Assembly (NCBI RefSeq): GCF_010093535.1
Contig: NW_022985212.1
Location: forward strand, 229,647-293,646
DNA: 64,000 nt
From: Lindgomyces ingoldianus
Taxonomy: Eukaryota; Ascomycota; Dothideomycetes; Pleosporales; Lindgomycetaceae
Reading direction: 5' to 3'
Part shown: in pieces, positions 10,343 through 23,247 of the stretch
Layout of the letters: the number at the start of each line of letters is the position of its first letter
How positions within the stretch are numbered: the stretch's first letter is position 1
Notes under the pieces: generated by a model
What the model was told of the DNA's origin: nothing
The model's database searches: none
The model's input: only the letters and a program-made list of their open reading frames with translations
Program-made: the position numbers and the translations under genes

Positions 10343-11800
10343 TGTTACACGCGAGTGTGGGCAACACTAAGGCGCAGTCAACGTGAAGGAAGTAGCATAA
10401 ACAAAAGAAAGTGAGGGGGTTGGAAGAGAGTCGACGTACTAAGGACTAAGATTCCGCCCCATAAAGAAAGAGCTAGGTCTCTCTTCTACTAAAAGGTATT
10501 TACTGCACGTTCGTTCATGCGTGCAGGCGGATTTATCGCAGGGTTAGAGCTGGAGGATGGCGGAGAGCATGGAGCAGTCAATTAGGTAATGAGAGACGAT
10601 CTAGGTCTATTGAGGTGAGGTGTCGGGTCTCTGGAGCTCGAGAGAGCTCAGAGGTAAATATATAGTAGCTAAAAGAGCGCTAGTCCTAAACAGGAGAGGG
10701 GTGAGAGGTGAAGGACCCACATTCACCCTACGCTAGGTCACGTGAACTAGTTTCACGTGCGACAGGATTGACTGTGTGAAAGCGGGGTAGGCAGGTGACA
10801 AACTGCCAAAGGTTGTCCTGCACTACCTGGCGCATCTATCTTTATCTGCTGTGCCTCTCGTGACATGGTGATTGACACATGTACCTCCCTAACTCTCTTC
10901 TAGTTTCGTCACCCGATCCAAATCCCTGTTAACATCGCTTCAAGGTCCCCCAGATATTCCGACGGCCTCCGACACCGGATGCCTCTCCAATATTTTTCGC
11001 GAACAAGTTTGTTTCTAACCCTCATCCTCGCCGTTATTTCCCGCAGCGCTAATGTCGCACCTAAGGATATACGGGTTCGCACGGGTGCGCAATCACGGCG
11101 TCGCCCAGCCACTATCAAGGAACTATTTGAATATGTACGCATGAATTTTATTTTGAGATTACATCTTTATACTGCGCTTTTTTCTTCATTATTGTGCTTC
11201 ACAAAATTCCGATCGGACTAAAATGGTTGCGGCATCGTCGGTTTTTCGATTTTTCGATTTTTCGATCTTCCGCTTCCCGGAAAACTTAACGTCCGCCATC
11301 GGGAGATGAAGTCTCAGTAAGGGGTTATTCTCTATAGGCATATGAAAAGACAGCTGTTTAAGATATGATATTCACACTGCCCTAAACGTAAACTCCAGTG
11401 CGACTACGGCCAGAGAATCAACATTGCCATTCAGTCCAACACCTTATCAGCAAGTGAGCAATTTGATTTTGCCCCGCTACAAGGCACTCAGGTTCCAACA
11501 TCTCAGCTGGGCAAAAACTTTCTTCAAGATTCCAACACAGTGACGAGAAAGGGTTATAGGGAAATCGGAGAGACTTGTCGCGTGATGGTCGATGTTATTG
11601 AAGAAGGGTAAATATCCCTACAGGATCCATCAGTGGCTATACCTAGGGGGGTGAAGGGGTAGAGTTGGATTTGAAATTTTATCTGGAGATGGAGAAAATT
11701 GTCCTCGGAAGGTACTGTGGATACGCGAGCAAGTGAAAGTCGACCCTCCGAGACCAACGAGATCACGACGCGAAGAATCTGGCCGCCCTCTGATTTAGGG
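10343..11800. other. Gene-poor stretch with an E-box inverted repeat
   Basis: No convincing gene. At 10739-10759 the sequence holds an inverted repeat, CACGTGAA, a 5-bp spacer, TTCACGTG, giving two E-box cores 15 bp apart. A small open frame at 10979-11221 encodes a hydrophobic start followed by a basic tail, but nothing recognisable supports it. Confidence 0.45.
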
Positions 11801-12214
11801 ATGGTGAGCGCCTTGCTACAGGATAGAATTGGTCCGAGCGGCCTGGAGCTGGAGGTCCGCGAATCTCGAGAAAGTGAGTTCACACCTTTGTTTATCGAGA
11901 AAGAAGGAGATGCCGTGCTGCTGGCTTCGGACACGATGGAACGTTGGACAAGCGGGCACTTGCGAGCAGCTGTGCGTCTGGAGGACTTACCACCTGTCAT
12001 TTCTTTATCAAATGCAGCATCTGTATCTGGAAAGGCCCGTGTTCCTGAGCGAAGATTAGCAACCATGTTCTATCACGCTCCCCCAACTATGACCTTTGGT
12101 CTTCTACTGCACTTCGTACAGACTGAGAATCAAGCCAGCTACGAAGATGTGGCTGCCGGGGAGTATCTGAAGCGGCAGAATAAGAGGCTTTACTCAGCAA
12201 ATGAAGTACCATGA
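11801..12214 (+). CDS. Unassigned open reading frame, doubtful
   Basis: A frame of about 137 codons from the first ATG (11801) contains an acidic and mixed-composition stretch (LELEVRESRESEFTPLF, then MERWTSGHLRAAVRLEDLPP) and stops at 12214. The frame is open upstream to about 11699 without an ATG. An antisense frame of similar length (12066-11554) overlaps it and looks serine-rich. I recognise no family for either. It could be an exon of a decayed gene or chance. Confidence 0.2.
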   Translation: MVSALLQDRIGPSGLELEVRESRESEFTPLFIEKEGDAVLLASDTMERWTSGHLRAAVRLEDLPPVISLSNAASVSGKARVPERRLATMFYHAPPTMTFGLLLHFVQTENQASYEDVAAGEYLKRQNKRLYSANEVP

Positions 12215-12523
12215 GGAGCAGATGAATCATATCTAGCTTTTACCCTCGAAGCATCGTATGGAGATCCAGGTGGTGGAGCACATGTCCCACCTAAGTGTCG
12301 CAGGTGGCAAAAGGTTAACCGCCTACCAAGCACAGAAGAAGAATATATATAGGCGGATAAAATGCATGCGCGACAATAAGCTACCTAGGCTAGAAGATCG
12401 AATTTGTCACCGAAGAATAAACAAAGCCAATGTAAATGCTCGCAGCCGCCATGAACACAGGCGTAAGCTACATGACGATGAATCTATTTGTAATCCCACA
12501 CTTTTCTGCAACCCTAGACTAGC

Positions 12524-14525
12524 TTAAGCTACCTTATCAGTGTCATGAACCTCACGGTTATGTGCCGGCTCGATTTCGCAGTTCAGAAGCGCCGATCGTA
12601 CATTTCCGTTCTCCATCACCTCCCTAATAGGTCCTGCGTAGTGCCTTTTTCCTCTCAGAAGCCAAAGGAGACCGCAGATGATCAGTGCTACCCCAAACAC
12701 GACTCCTGCGTAATTCATATTTACGGCAGTCACGGGGAAATAAGGTGGGAGGACGTTGAATGCAATCGTCAAGAACGAAAAGGCGATGGTGAAAATGTTA
12801 ATCGGGATGCCCCACTTGCCCAACTCCCATGGACCGAAAGGGATGTTCTTTCCTGGGTGGATACGGCGGGCGAGAATGAAGATAGTCGGAAGCACATAGG
12901 TCGAGTATTGTCCGAGCAAGGCAAGAGAAACCATTGCATTAAACGCCGTCGTCGATCCCAAGTTGATCAGACCAAGGAGTGCAATTAAAACTGCGCTCCA
13001 CAGGATGGCGCGAACCGGGATGCCAAATCGAGCGTCAACCTTAGATATCTATTAGGTCCAAGCCCAAAAGTCTATTCTATAGAACTTACATGAGAGAAGT
13101 AATGAGGGAATGGCATCCCATCGTCACGAGCGAATGCCCAAATAAGCCTAGAGCCTGAGGCTAACAGACCTAGGGCAGAGAAGAAAATGGATATAATCAA
13201 AGCAGATACCATGGCATTGGTGGCCGCGTAAGATTTGGTGGCATTGAAGAAAATCTCGATAATTGGGAATCCTGTTGGCGTCTCCAAGGCGGCGGTGACA
13301 TCTCCGATGCTGAAGAGGATGGCAATGCTCATCCCGAAGCAGAGAACTCCGCTAACAATGATACTCCAGATCATAGTTTGGGGGACCACAATTGCTGCGT
13401 TATCCACTTCTTCGGCTAAATCGTTGTGTTAGATTTCAGTTCGTTGAATAATAAGAATGTTTTGCTACGAAGGCTTACTTACCCATGTGAGAGGCTCCGT
13501 CAACGCCAGAGAAGGCGTAGGTCGATGTCAAGAGACCAATGCACCAAGAAACACCATCGCTTTTCCAACCGCCATTGTTCGCGAATGATTTGAATACGAA
13601 CTCACTGGAGCTTCGCGGGGCCAAATGCACCAGAGGTACCAGGATACAGAAGAAGAAACTTACGTGCAGTATCAGGGCTAGGGTCTCAATGTGAGGGAGA
13701 AATCGAATGCCAAATATGTTGATGAACACGATAACAAGAGTGACGGCCCAGTACATCAGCGTACCATGCCATTGCTCAGGCGTGTACGTATCGGGGTAGT
13801 TCAATATAATTAGCCCCTGGATCATCGTTGCTGCTAGGAAGGCCACACTAGCAGTCACTGCAATTCGCATAAATGCTGTAATCCAGCCTAAAGGTTGTCA
13901 GGATACTGCAAAAGAAAATGCGAAGAATGAACAAACCGGCAAACCAGCTAAAGGAAATCGCGTATTTGTGAGGAGCCAACAATGCAACCCAGTGATATTG
14001 CCCCCCTGAAGTCGGGGAACTACAAGCATTTTAGTTTGTATTGGCATTTTGAGAAAGAGTAGACGAATTGAAGACGCTAACATTGATGCCATCTCAGCAA
14101 GTGAGGCCGCAGTTGCCAGAGAGCCGAAGAAAGAGAAAATCAAACCATATACCAGGGTAGAAGGGCCGCCATTGACCAAACCGCCTTGAAAGGTGCTGCA
14201 TAATTTGTCAGAAAACGTAATTTTACGCCGCTGATATCATACTCACACCGCGAAAGCTTCCCATGAGACAAGCACCGTCGTGGAGAAACTCAACATAGAC
14301 GTGAAGCCGAAATTTTTCTAGCCAATTGTGAATGCAATGCCGCAGAAAATTGAGGTTCTCAATCGCTCTTACACTAATCTGGTGCCTTTTTCCGAGAATC
14401 GCAACTGTTCGCGCATCCAAGTCAAATGCTTTATTCTTGAGGTGTCCATCTTCTCCTGTGTTTGATATGACTCTCTGCTTCAACTCATCTGAGGTAAGTC
14501 TCGTTACTCCCGCGCTTGCGCTCAT
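12524..14525 (-). CDS. APC-superfamily amino acid/choline/GABA-type permease
   Basis: Integral membrane transporter of the fungal amino acid-choline transporter group, expected at the plasma membrane or vacuole; substrate not predictable. Six GT...AG introns (14318-14372, 14196-14246, 14020-14081, 13888-13936, 13416-13482, 13040-13089) leave exactly 1668 nt, or 555 aa. The spliced protein shows the family signatures in order: LGKRHQ near the N-terminus, KNFGFTSMLSFSTTVLVSWE (TM1), GGLVNGGPSTLVYG, ASLAEMAS..PTSGGQYHWV, WHGTLMYWAV, the SHM.EEV element, IIEIFFNATKS, ASGSRLIWAFARDDG, LINLGSTTAFNA and FGPWELGKWG. About twelve hydrophobic segments are visible. No stop or frameshift interrupts it, so it looks functional. 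No neighbour explains its role. Confidence 0.93.
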
Positions 14526-15989
14526 GCTGTTGCTACGGCGAACACAAACTGGGTTGTCGGGTTTCGGGCTCGCACAAGGGTAGACGAAGTCGATTGAGCT
14601 AAATCGAATCGATGTCTCGGGGTCAGGTCACATATACACCTAACCTTGCTCGTTGTTCTCTATTGGGGATAGTTGTTGAGAACAGGCGTAAGAAGGGTGT
14701 GGCAACAGTGATTGTGACCACAAGGCAACAAGGAGCTACTAATCCTAATTTCTCATCTCATCTTTTGGGTTTTGAAGACTGCTACGCCGGGTATTCCTCG
14801 TCTCGTCCGGCTCGTTCAAAACCCTGCTGCCGAAGAAGTCGCCCCCCGCTCCTTAATGTTACAGAGAGCACTTTGCATGCGCATTGGACGGCGATCCCAA
14901 GGCTTGATCGAGGCTTGTTAGGCAGGAGGTAATTTGTAGCTTTAGCGTGAGGCGAGGTGAGGTACGAACGGTGGAACGATTGGCTTGATCGCGAGAGTCT
15001 TTCTGTAGCGAATACTACTTCGCCTTAGCTCTGCATGTGCAATTCGCATAGATCAGGCGGTCTTAGCTCCTAAAAAGTAGGCCTGTCCTTTTCCTAAGGC
15101 ATTCGGCGAATGCGACCCAACGAAGTGATATCAGTACCCAAAGAAACGGCAAATGGGCTGATTATCTGCAACCCCGGCAGCTCCGCACCATGTCAAAGTT
15201 TTATCACCCTTACGCCCTGTTCTGAAAGTAATGCTGACCGCATCGAGTTCTCCAGTTACCACAGCACCCATATCATCGGACCCACTCTTAAGTTTGCTTA
15301 ATCGCATGGAATAAAGTCAACTAGTCTCATGGTGGTTCGAGGCCAACTCTCGTGCTTGGCAAGGACCCGGCCAACGTTGGCTCTGAGTGTTGGGATGCTG
15401 CTCTCTACCAAACTCCAAGATCGCATCCACACGAACGGCGACAATAACCTCGACGGATAATAAATCGATTCTCTTACAATTTACACCGAAATTAAATCTG
15501 TGCGCGATGATGAACCGTTGGTGTTTAGTAATTGCTACATATTTGCCACATGGTGTAATGAGGCAGATAACGTGACGGTCAGACTGCCTGGGCATGGAAG
15601 CAGTTGGCCGTTGGCTCCTATGCAAGCCAAAGCAAGTTTCCAATTTTTCAGGCGGCCCTTCTAGTGCTTTACGATCGCCAACCCGAGAGGGATCATACAG
15701 GACGGCAGTGTGTTCAACCCGTTAGTAGGCCTAATAGTAGAGCACAGCAGTAGACTGATTTTGGTTACGTACGTGGGTACAATAGGTGCTAAGAAGTCAT
15801 CATCCTCTCGCTTAACTTACTATATCAGGTCAACCCACACACCTCAAAATTTTCTGCACCACTTGTTCTCCTCCTTCTCCACACTACTACTATGCCTTCC
15901 TAACCTAAAACTGCTTGCTGTGAATACAATAAGCCTACTCTTACTAGCATCTAGGCGCTCTCTTATATTAGTTTTAGCCTCTTAAAAAT
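14526..15989. other. Intergenic, no gene recognised
   Basis: Several short frames exist on both strands but none shows a family motif, a consistent intron pattern or a good start. Composition becomes AT-rich after about 15950. Confidence 0.5.
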
Positions 15990-16870
15990 ATAGAAGACTT
16001 TTTCTATTCTAATCTTATTAATTAAGTTAATACTTAAGTAGTTATAAAAATGTAAGAATAAGCCCTAAAAAAAAGCCTATTACATAAAAAAACCCCTAAA
16101 GCTTAATAAGTGCGTAGAGTAATAATTAGTACAACACCTAAAGCAGTTTTTCTTTAAAAAGTATAAAGTACTTGCTACTTCTAGAAAAATAATAACTGTA
16201 ATCTGTGTTAATATAGTAAAGTAATACTTATAAAAAAACAAGTACTATAAATTTAAACTATGCGCTAAGCTCTACTTTAAGCCTTTCTATAAGCTTAATT
16301 ATTATTGCTAAGGTGCTTATATAAAAACTTAAAATAATAATAACTTTAAATATGTTTACTTCTTTAATAAATTAACTTTTAAAGTAGGACTTATCTTTAC
16401 TACTTAATACTATAAGTAGAAGAAAAAGGTATTATATGCATATAAATTTTAATACTTAAAGCCTACTTTTAAGAGTAGGAAAAGCTCTATTAGAGTATAG
16501 GCAGCTATATCCTAGGATTTTAAGTTAGAGCTAGTTATACTGCCTTAAGGCAAGTAAATAGACTTAAGAAAATATTATAGTAAGGTCTTAGCTACTTACA
16601 CATAGCTATTTTATACTAAAGTTTTTAAAAAACATAGTATTACATTATAGTAAAAGAATAAGGCTTTATACTATAAGTTAAAAATAACTATAAGTTTCTA
16701 AAAAAAGCTTTACATAGATTATATAGTGTAGCTAGCATAAAGTTCTAATTTAAATTCTATTAAAAACCTTTAGCGCATTATAAAGATTTAAATTTTAAAA
16801 AAAAAGACACTAAATAAGTAATATTAAAAAAATAGAGTCTATTCTAAAGGAGAAGTAGGATAAGTTAAAG
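15990..16870 (+). mobile_element. RIP-mutated Tc1/mariner-type transposase remnant
   Basis: AT-rich, full of stops on the plus strand. At 16727-16792 the conceptual translation reads V*LA*SSNLNSIKNL*RIIK, which is the DDE-domain WPAxSPDLNPIENLWRIIK motif with Trp codons turned to stops, Asp to Asn, Pro to Ser and Glu to Lys. Each change is a G-to-A or C-to-T transition. Element ends were not found. Confidence 0.7.
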
Positions 16871-16904
16871 CTAGAAGATTAGCAGAAGTGTATATTATCT
16901 ATGC

Positions 16905-16960
16905 CCTAGCGCGTCGCTGACGTTAGGGCTGCCCAGGGAGGCTCCACCTACTAGTAAATA
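16905..16960. other. Small GC-rich patch between transposon remnants
   Basis: A short patch (CCCTAGCGCGTCGCTGACG and following) keeps CpG dinucleotides while both neighbours are RIP-mutated. It has no recognisable identity and is too short to judge. Confidence 0.4.
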
Positions 16961-17050
16961 ATTGCTACTCTAAAAGATTCTCTATTATTAATTCTATTAT
17001 ATAAATTAAAAGCTTTAATTTTTAATTGCAATCTATCTCTAAAATCCTTA

Positions 17051-18916
17051 ACGTACTTCATGGGCAAGTTGCTCACACACCTGAGTCGCTTACTTTTGCC
17101 AAGACCCCACCCCAACAAACTCTATTATAGCCCATAACAACCCGCTCTGGCACTATATAGTACAGTACAGCCTAGAATATTATTTAGATACTACTTCTAC
17201 TTCTTACTTATATGTTTGCGTGTTATGCCTAGTCTAATTGCACTATCTGTAGCGCCTTTAGAATAGCTTACCTACTTTAGCTTGCACCTGCTTCTTTGCC
17301 TTCTTTCTGTCACTGCGTGCTTTAAACTCCTTTAAAGCTGTTAAGCGCAGGCTTTCTTAAATTATTAAGGTCTCTTCTGCCTTAATTTGCTTTTTTTTAT
17401 GTAATTTATGTTATATAGCAGCTTTATTAGCTACTTAAAGCTTAGTAATTTCCTATTACACTAACACTAGCTTATGCGTAATTATTACTGCTCTTTTTAA
17501 AACCTTTTTAAACACCTTAACTATAGAAGTTAGTAAACTATTTATATGCTTCTAAATTTTTATTTTTATAAGCATTAATTATAACTTAAGTTCTAGAGTA
17601 TTACTTAAGGTTTACAACTACTAGAGCTTGTTATATATAAGTAGTAGTAGTAATAAAGTGTGTAACTTTACATTAAGGCCTATTATAACTTATTATAGGT
17701 TAAAAGGAACTAATCTAGCGCCTTAAAACCCTTCTTAGATATTACTAAAAGTAATTATAGCATAATAAGCTGCTTAAAAGCATAGTAGAAACTTTATTTT
17801 TATAATATAAGTAATTTAGTTGCGCATAAGGTTTTTAGCTTAGCGCTTATATGCTTTTTTTAAAAAAGTAAAACAACTTACATTAAGTAGCTATAAAAAG
17901 TGTAATAAGTAAAAAAGTATATAAATAGTAATAATTTTATTATCTTTATAGTATTACTAAAAATAAAGTAAGTTATAGCTTTTATAGCTATTAATAACTA
18001 GTAGACAGTAGCTGCTAACAGTATACTTCTTTATATGCACATTAAAGTGCTTTAACTAGTCTAGACTAAGCTAATTAGTAGTCTAGCTGCGCTTAGAAAT
18101 TATAATAACCTAATTTTAGAGTAAATTTTTCTTTTTATACTAGTTTAAAAGGTAGTTGCTACCTTAAAAGATAATAAAAGGTAAAATAGCCTACCTTTTA
18201 GCATTAATACCTTAGATAGCTGTTGTCTACTTCTAGTTACCTAGCTAGACTGCTTTTAGCTATCCTTATCTCTCTAAACTTATAATAACTGCTCTAGTAG
18301 ATATCTAGCTTATTATAAACTTTATTTTATTAAAGTTGTACATGTTATTATCTTAGATACTATACTTAGCTTTAATATTCTTTATAAGGTTAAACTAGCT
18401 TTAAATTACTACAGAATTTTTATAGAAAGCTTTTTTATAGTTATACTTACACTTAAACTTTACTTTAAGCTTTAGGTAACACTTAATAAACATATTAAGC
18501 TAGTTTATGCTAATATAGCTTATATTATACGTAGCATGTAAAGAATTAGCTATATTAGCTATAGCTACTAGCTAAAGAGGAAATCCTTACGCATTTAGCT
18601 TAAGTATGTGCTAAATAATTACCTGCTTTTTATTATTATTTAGCTTTTATAAGTTAGCTATATAATTAGCTTAGAAAAGTTATCTAGTGTGTTAGTTACT
18701 TATTATTTTTTAAAAGACTCTGTAGATAGCTGCAGCGTGTTGCTTAAAAAGTATTATGTTTTATTTAAAAGCTTAAAGCATAAGCTGCATTTAACATTCC
18801 TTTAACATGTTTAAGTGCTGTTATTAGGAATACATTAGTGTAGAAAAAGTAGTGTAGTAGAGTCTTAGCAAAAGTAAGTAACTTAGGTGTGTAAGCAACT
18901 TGCCTATGAAGTACGT
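17051..18916 (-). mobile_element. Full-length pogo/Fot1-type element, RIP-inactivated
   Basis: The ends are terminal inverted repeats, ACGTACTTCATGGGCAAG... and ...CTATGAAGTACGT, flanked by TA on both sides, giving 1866 bp, a usual size for fungal pogo-like elements. The transposase lies on the minus strand. The N-terminal part near 18300-18600 translates, with stops, to a helix-turn-helix/CENP-B-like region and a YNFNK segment matching the NFDETG motif of the family. The C-terminal KKRK-rich part lies near 17300-17420. Many stops make it inactive. Confidence 0.8.
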
Positions 18917-18918
18917 TA

Positions 18919-19253
18919 TAGAAAACTGCGTGGGCAGATCGTATTCGCTTGCGCACGGTGCGGAGGATGATCACTTCCTGGCACCTACTGTACAGGGACC
19001 CAAGGTAGGCTAGCCCGTCTAAGAGCTTCTGTCTACAAGGCTATATTAAGTAGCAGGAATGCAATAGTCTAAAAGATAGGAGCAGAAGATAACAATTAGT
19101 TAAAACTATAAGATTAGATAACTATAAAAACACAAACTATAAAATCTATAGTTCTTATATATTCTTCTATACTTAGCTAAGTTCTAAGCTAAAACTGTTT
19201 AGTTACAACTTTAACGTGCATAACTGTATCTAGCTTACTAGTAATTATATAGA
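18919..19253. other. Spacer between DNA transposons
   Basis: About 335 bp between two elements; mixed composition, no gene recognised. Confidence 0.4.
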
Positions 19254-19255
19254 TA

Positions 19256-20387
19256 ACGTACCTAACGGGTTGGCCGGCCACACGGGTTGGCCGGCCACTT
19301 TTGCTAAGCCCCTACTAAACTCTACCTATCTACATAATGCCTTAACAATAACACTAGATTAAATCTTCTAAAGAACATTAGATACAGCTTACTCTTTAGG
19401 CTCTTAAATAAGACTTAAAACTCTCCTTGCAACGTGCTGCAGCTATCTATAATGTCTCTTACACAATACTAAGCAATTAACGCGCTAGACAGCCTTTACA
19501 AGCAGAATGCTAGCCTAAATTAAGAAATCTAACTAAGCTTAAAAAAAAAGTAGTTATTAAGTACATACTTAAGCTTATTACACACAGATTTCCCTCTAGG
19601 CTTGCAGCTGTAGCTAATATAGCTAATTCCTTGCCTATAGAGCGTAATCTAGGCTAGGTTAGCTTAAACTAGACTAGTATGTAGGTTAAGCACTGCCCTA
19701 AGTTTATAATAAAGTTTAATTATAAGTATAATTATAAAAGAGCGCTTTATAAGAATCTAGAGGTTATCTAGGGCTAGTTTTGCCTAGTAGCTAACATAAA
19801 AGCTAAGTACAGTATTTAGAATAAAGACAGGTATAACTTTAACAAGTTAGGCTTTATAATAGGCTAGATATTAACTAGAGCAGTTATTATAGCTTTAGAG
19901 AGACAAGGACAGCTAAAAGTAATATAGTAAGGCAATAAAAAGTAGATAATAGTTATCTAGAGCATTAACACAACAAGGTAGGCTATAAGATTATAAAGCT
20001 TTAAGCAGTAAATAAGGCTACTACATAACATAAATTACATAAAAAAAAGTAAATTTAGGTAGAAAAAACTTTAATAGTTAAAAATAAGGCTTATCTAACT
20101 GCTTTAAAGGAGTTTAGAGCGCGTAGTAATAGAAAGAAGCTAAAGACGCAAGTGCGCGCTAAAGAAGGTAAGCTAAGTTAAAGGTAATGCAGGTAGTGTA
20201 ATTAGACTAGGCATAACTTACATACATATAAGTAAGTAGTAAAAGTAGACTCTAAATAATATCTTATGTTGTATTACTCTATACAGGGCTAAAGTAGGCT
20301 GTTTTACAAGAGAATGGGGTAGTTTTAGTAGGGGCTTGGCAAAAGTAGCCGGCCAACCTGTGTGGCCGGCTAACCTGTTAGGTACGT
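19256..20387 (+). mobile_element. 1132-bp MITE-like pogo derivative, copy A1
   Basis: Terminal inverted repeats start ACGTACCTAACGGGTTGG and contain two direct copies of GGTTGGCCGGCCAC; TA flanks each end. The interior holds the N-terminal part of a pogo-like transposase (plus strand, about 19560-19960) joined directly to its basic C-terminal tail (about 20000-20160). The DDE core is missing. Moderately RIP-mutated. Its length equals that of copies A2 and A3 exactly. Confidence 0.88.
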
Positions 20388-20415
20388 TAGCTTTATTACA
20401 ATTTAAGCTTAAGTG

Positions 20416-20588
20416 TGTGACGGTGCGTAACGCTACATCCTAGAGGCGAGTTCTCTCTTCAGGCCTAGGGCCTCGCCTAGGCCTTCGCAGGGGTATATGC
20501 TTCTTCGAAGCAGCACCTCTGCTCCTCAATTCAATCTATTTAGGTTCCACCGCCTCATGCTTGTAGCTGGAGCATGCTAATTGTAACA
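20416..20588. mobile_element. Short GC-rich solo-LTR-like insertion, TSD AAGTG
   Basis: A 173-bp GC-rich segment starts TGTGACGG and ends ATTGTAACA, flanked by AAGTG at 20411-20415 and 20589-20593. TG...CA ends and a 5-bp duplication indicate an LTR-type insertion. It is unmutated within RIP-altered surroundings. Confidence 0.65.
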
Positions 20589-20959
20589 AAGTGTTTACTT
20601 AATAATATTATTAACTTAGTTTTACTAATAAGTTTTTTACTATACTTTCTAGTAGTTTGTTAACTATATTTTATATCCGCGCTTTTAATAGAAGTATGCT
20701 ATATAAGATTTAGTTAAAAAGTTATTTTATAATTATTTTCTTTATTAGCTAATTTTTATTTTCTAAGCAAGTAGTCTATATAAACAAATAGTCTACTCTA
20801 ATAACATTTTATTATCTTATACTTTACTTAAAAATGCATCTACTAATAAACATTTAATATACTAATAAAAAATGTTAAATACTTTTATCTTTTTAAGTAT
20901 TTAAGTTGCTATTGCTATTTACAAAGTCTTTAAAACTACACTTACTTAAAAATAGAATA

Positions 20960-23191
20960 ACGTACTTTACAGGCAAGTTGCTTACACACCTAAGTTGCTT
21001 ACTTTTGCTAAGACTCTACTAAACTACTCTTTCTACACTAATGCATTTCTAACAACACTACTTAGACATGCTAAAAGAATGTTAGATATAGCTTACACTC
21101 TAAGCTTTTAAATAAGACATAAAACTTTTAAAAAATATGCTGCAGCTATGTATAAGGTCTTTTAAAAGATAATAAATAACTATAGCGCTAAATAACTTTT
21201 ATAAGCTAATTCTATAGCTACCTTACAAAGGCTAGGTAATAATAAAAAGAAAGTAATTATTAAGACTATACTTAAGCTATATATATAAAGATTTTTCTTT
21301 TAAATAGCATTTATAGCTAATATAGCTAATTCTTTACGCGCTAAGTGTAATCTAGGCTATATTAGCATAAACTAGCCTAGTATGTTTATAAAGTGTTATT
21401 TAAAGCTTAAAGTAAAGTTTTAAGTGTAAGTATAGTTAATAAATATTTAGCTTATAATAAAGCTTATTTTACTAAAGTTATACATGTTATTATCTTAGAT
21501 GCTATACTTAGCTTTAATATTCTTTATAAGGCTAAACTTACTTTAAATTACTTTAGAACTTTTATAAAAAGCTTTTTTATAGTTATACTACACTTAAATA
21601 GTACTTTAAACTCTAGATAATGCTTCCTAAACATACTAAGCTAGTTTATGCTAATATAGCCTAGATTATACTTAGTGTGTAAAGAATTAGCTATAACGTA
21701 CCTAACGGGTTGGCCGGCCACACGGGTTGGCCGGCCACTTTTGCCAAGCCCCCACCAAACTCTACCTATCTACATAATGCCTTAAGAACAACACTAGATT
21801 AAATCTTCTAAAGAATGTTAAATACAGCTTACTCTTTAGGCTTTTAAATAAGACTTAAAACTCTTCTTATAACGCGCTACAGCTATCTATAATGTCTCTT
21901 ACACAACACTAAGCAATTAACGCGCTAGACAGCCTTTACAAGCAGAATGCTAGCCTAAATTAAGGAATCTAACTAAGCTTAAAAAAAAGGTAGTTATTAA
22001 GTACATACTTAAGCTTATTACGCGCAGATTTCCCTCTAGGCTTGCAGCTGTAGCTAATATAGCTAATTCCTTACCTGTAGAGCGCAATTTAGGCTAGGTT
22101 AGCTTAAACTAGACTAGTATGTGGGTTAAGCACTACTCTAAGTTTATAATAAAGTTTAATTATAAGTATAATTATAAAAGAGTGCTTTATAAGGATCTAG
22201 AGGTTATCTAGGGCTAGTTTTGCCTAGTAGCTAACATAAAAGCTAAGTACAGTATCTAAGATAAAGACAGGTATAACTTTAATAAGTTAGGCTTTATAAT
22301 AAGCTAGATATTAACTAGAGCAGTTATTACAGCTTTAGAGAGATAAGAACAGCTAAAGGTAATATAGTAAAGTAATAAAAAGTAGATAATAGTTATCTAG
22401 GGCATTAACATAATAGAGTAGGCTATAAGATTATAGAGCTTTAAGCAGTAAATAAAGCTGCTATGTAACATAGATTACATAAAAGAAAGCAGATTTAGGC
22501 AGAAGAGACCTTAATAGTTAAGGATAGGGCTTGTCTAACTGCTCTAAAGGAGTTTAAAGCGCGTAGTAATAGAAAGAAGCTAAAGACACAAGTGCGCGCT
22601 AAAGAAGGTAAGCTAAGTTAAAAGTAATGTAAGTAGTGTAATTAGACTAGGCATAACTTACATATGTGTAAGCAAGTAGCAGAAGTAGACTCTAAATAAT
22701 ATCTTATGTTGTATTACTTTATATAGGGCTAAAGTGGGCTGTTTTGCGAGAGAATAGGGTGGTTTTAGTAGGGGCTTAGCAAAAGTGGCCGGCTAACCTG
22801 TGTGGCCAGCCAACCTGTTAGGTACGTTATTAGCTATAAATACTATCTAAAAGAAAAATCCTTACGCATATAGCTTAAGTATAGTCTTAATAATTACTTT
22901 TTTCTTATTATTACCTAGCCTTTGTAAGTTAGCTATAGAATTAGCTTATAAAGGTTATCTAGTGCTATAGTTATTTACTATTTTTTAAAAGACCTTATAT
23001 ATAGCTATAGCACATTTCTTTAAGAGTTTTATGTCTTATTTAAAAGCTTAAAGTATAAGCTATATCTAATGTTCTTTTAGTGCATCTAAGTAGTATTATT
23101 AGAAATGCATTAGTGTAAAAAAAGTAGTTTAGTAGGGTCTTAGTAAAAGTAGGCAACTTAGGTGTGTAGGTAACTTGCCTGTGAAGTACGT
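20960..23191. mobile_element. Fold-back pogo-type element B4, split by MITE A2
   Basis: Inverted ends ACGTACTTTACAGGCAAG and ...TGTGAAGTACGT with TA on both sides. Removing the 1132-bp insertion and its TA duplication leaves 1098 bp, close to the 1100 bp of the other fold-back copies. Both arms carry the 5' part of the transposase in opposite orientations. Confidence 0.8.
21696..22827 (+). mobile_element. 1132-bp MITE-like pogo derivative, copy A2
   Basis: Same ends, order and exact length as A1, flanked by TA (21694-21695 and 22828-22829). It is inserted in fold-back element B4, so it is younger than B4. Confidence 0.9.
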
Positions 23192-23247
23192 TAGTAGATT
23201 TTCTTTAACACAATTGTATATCTAACTTGTAACAATTAGCTAATATA

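Noticed and set aside
12258..12988. Plus-strand frames opposite the permease
   Set aside because: They are shadows of the permease exons and lack motifs.
14612..15643. Short frames on both strands between the permease and the AT-rich block
   Set aside because: No family motif, no intron logic and no good start; likely chance.
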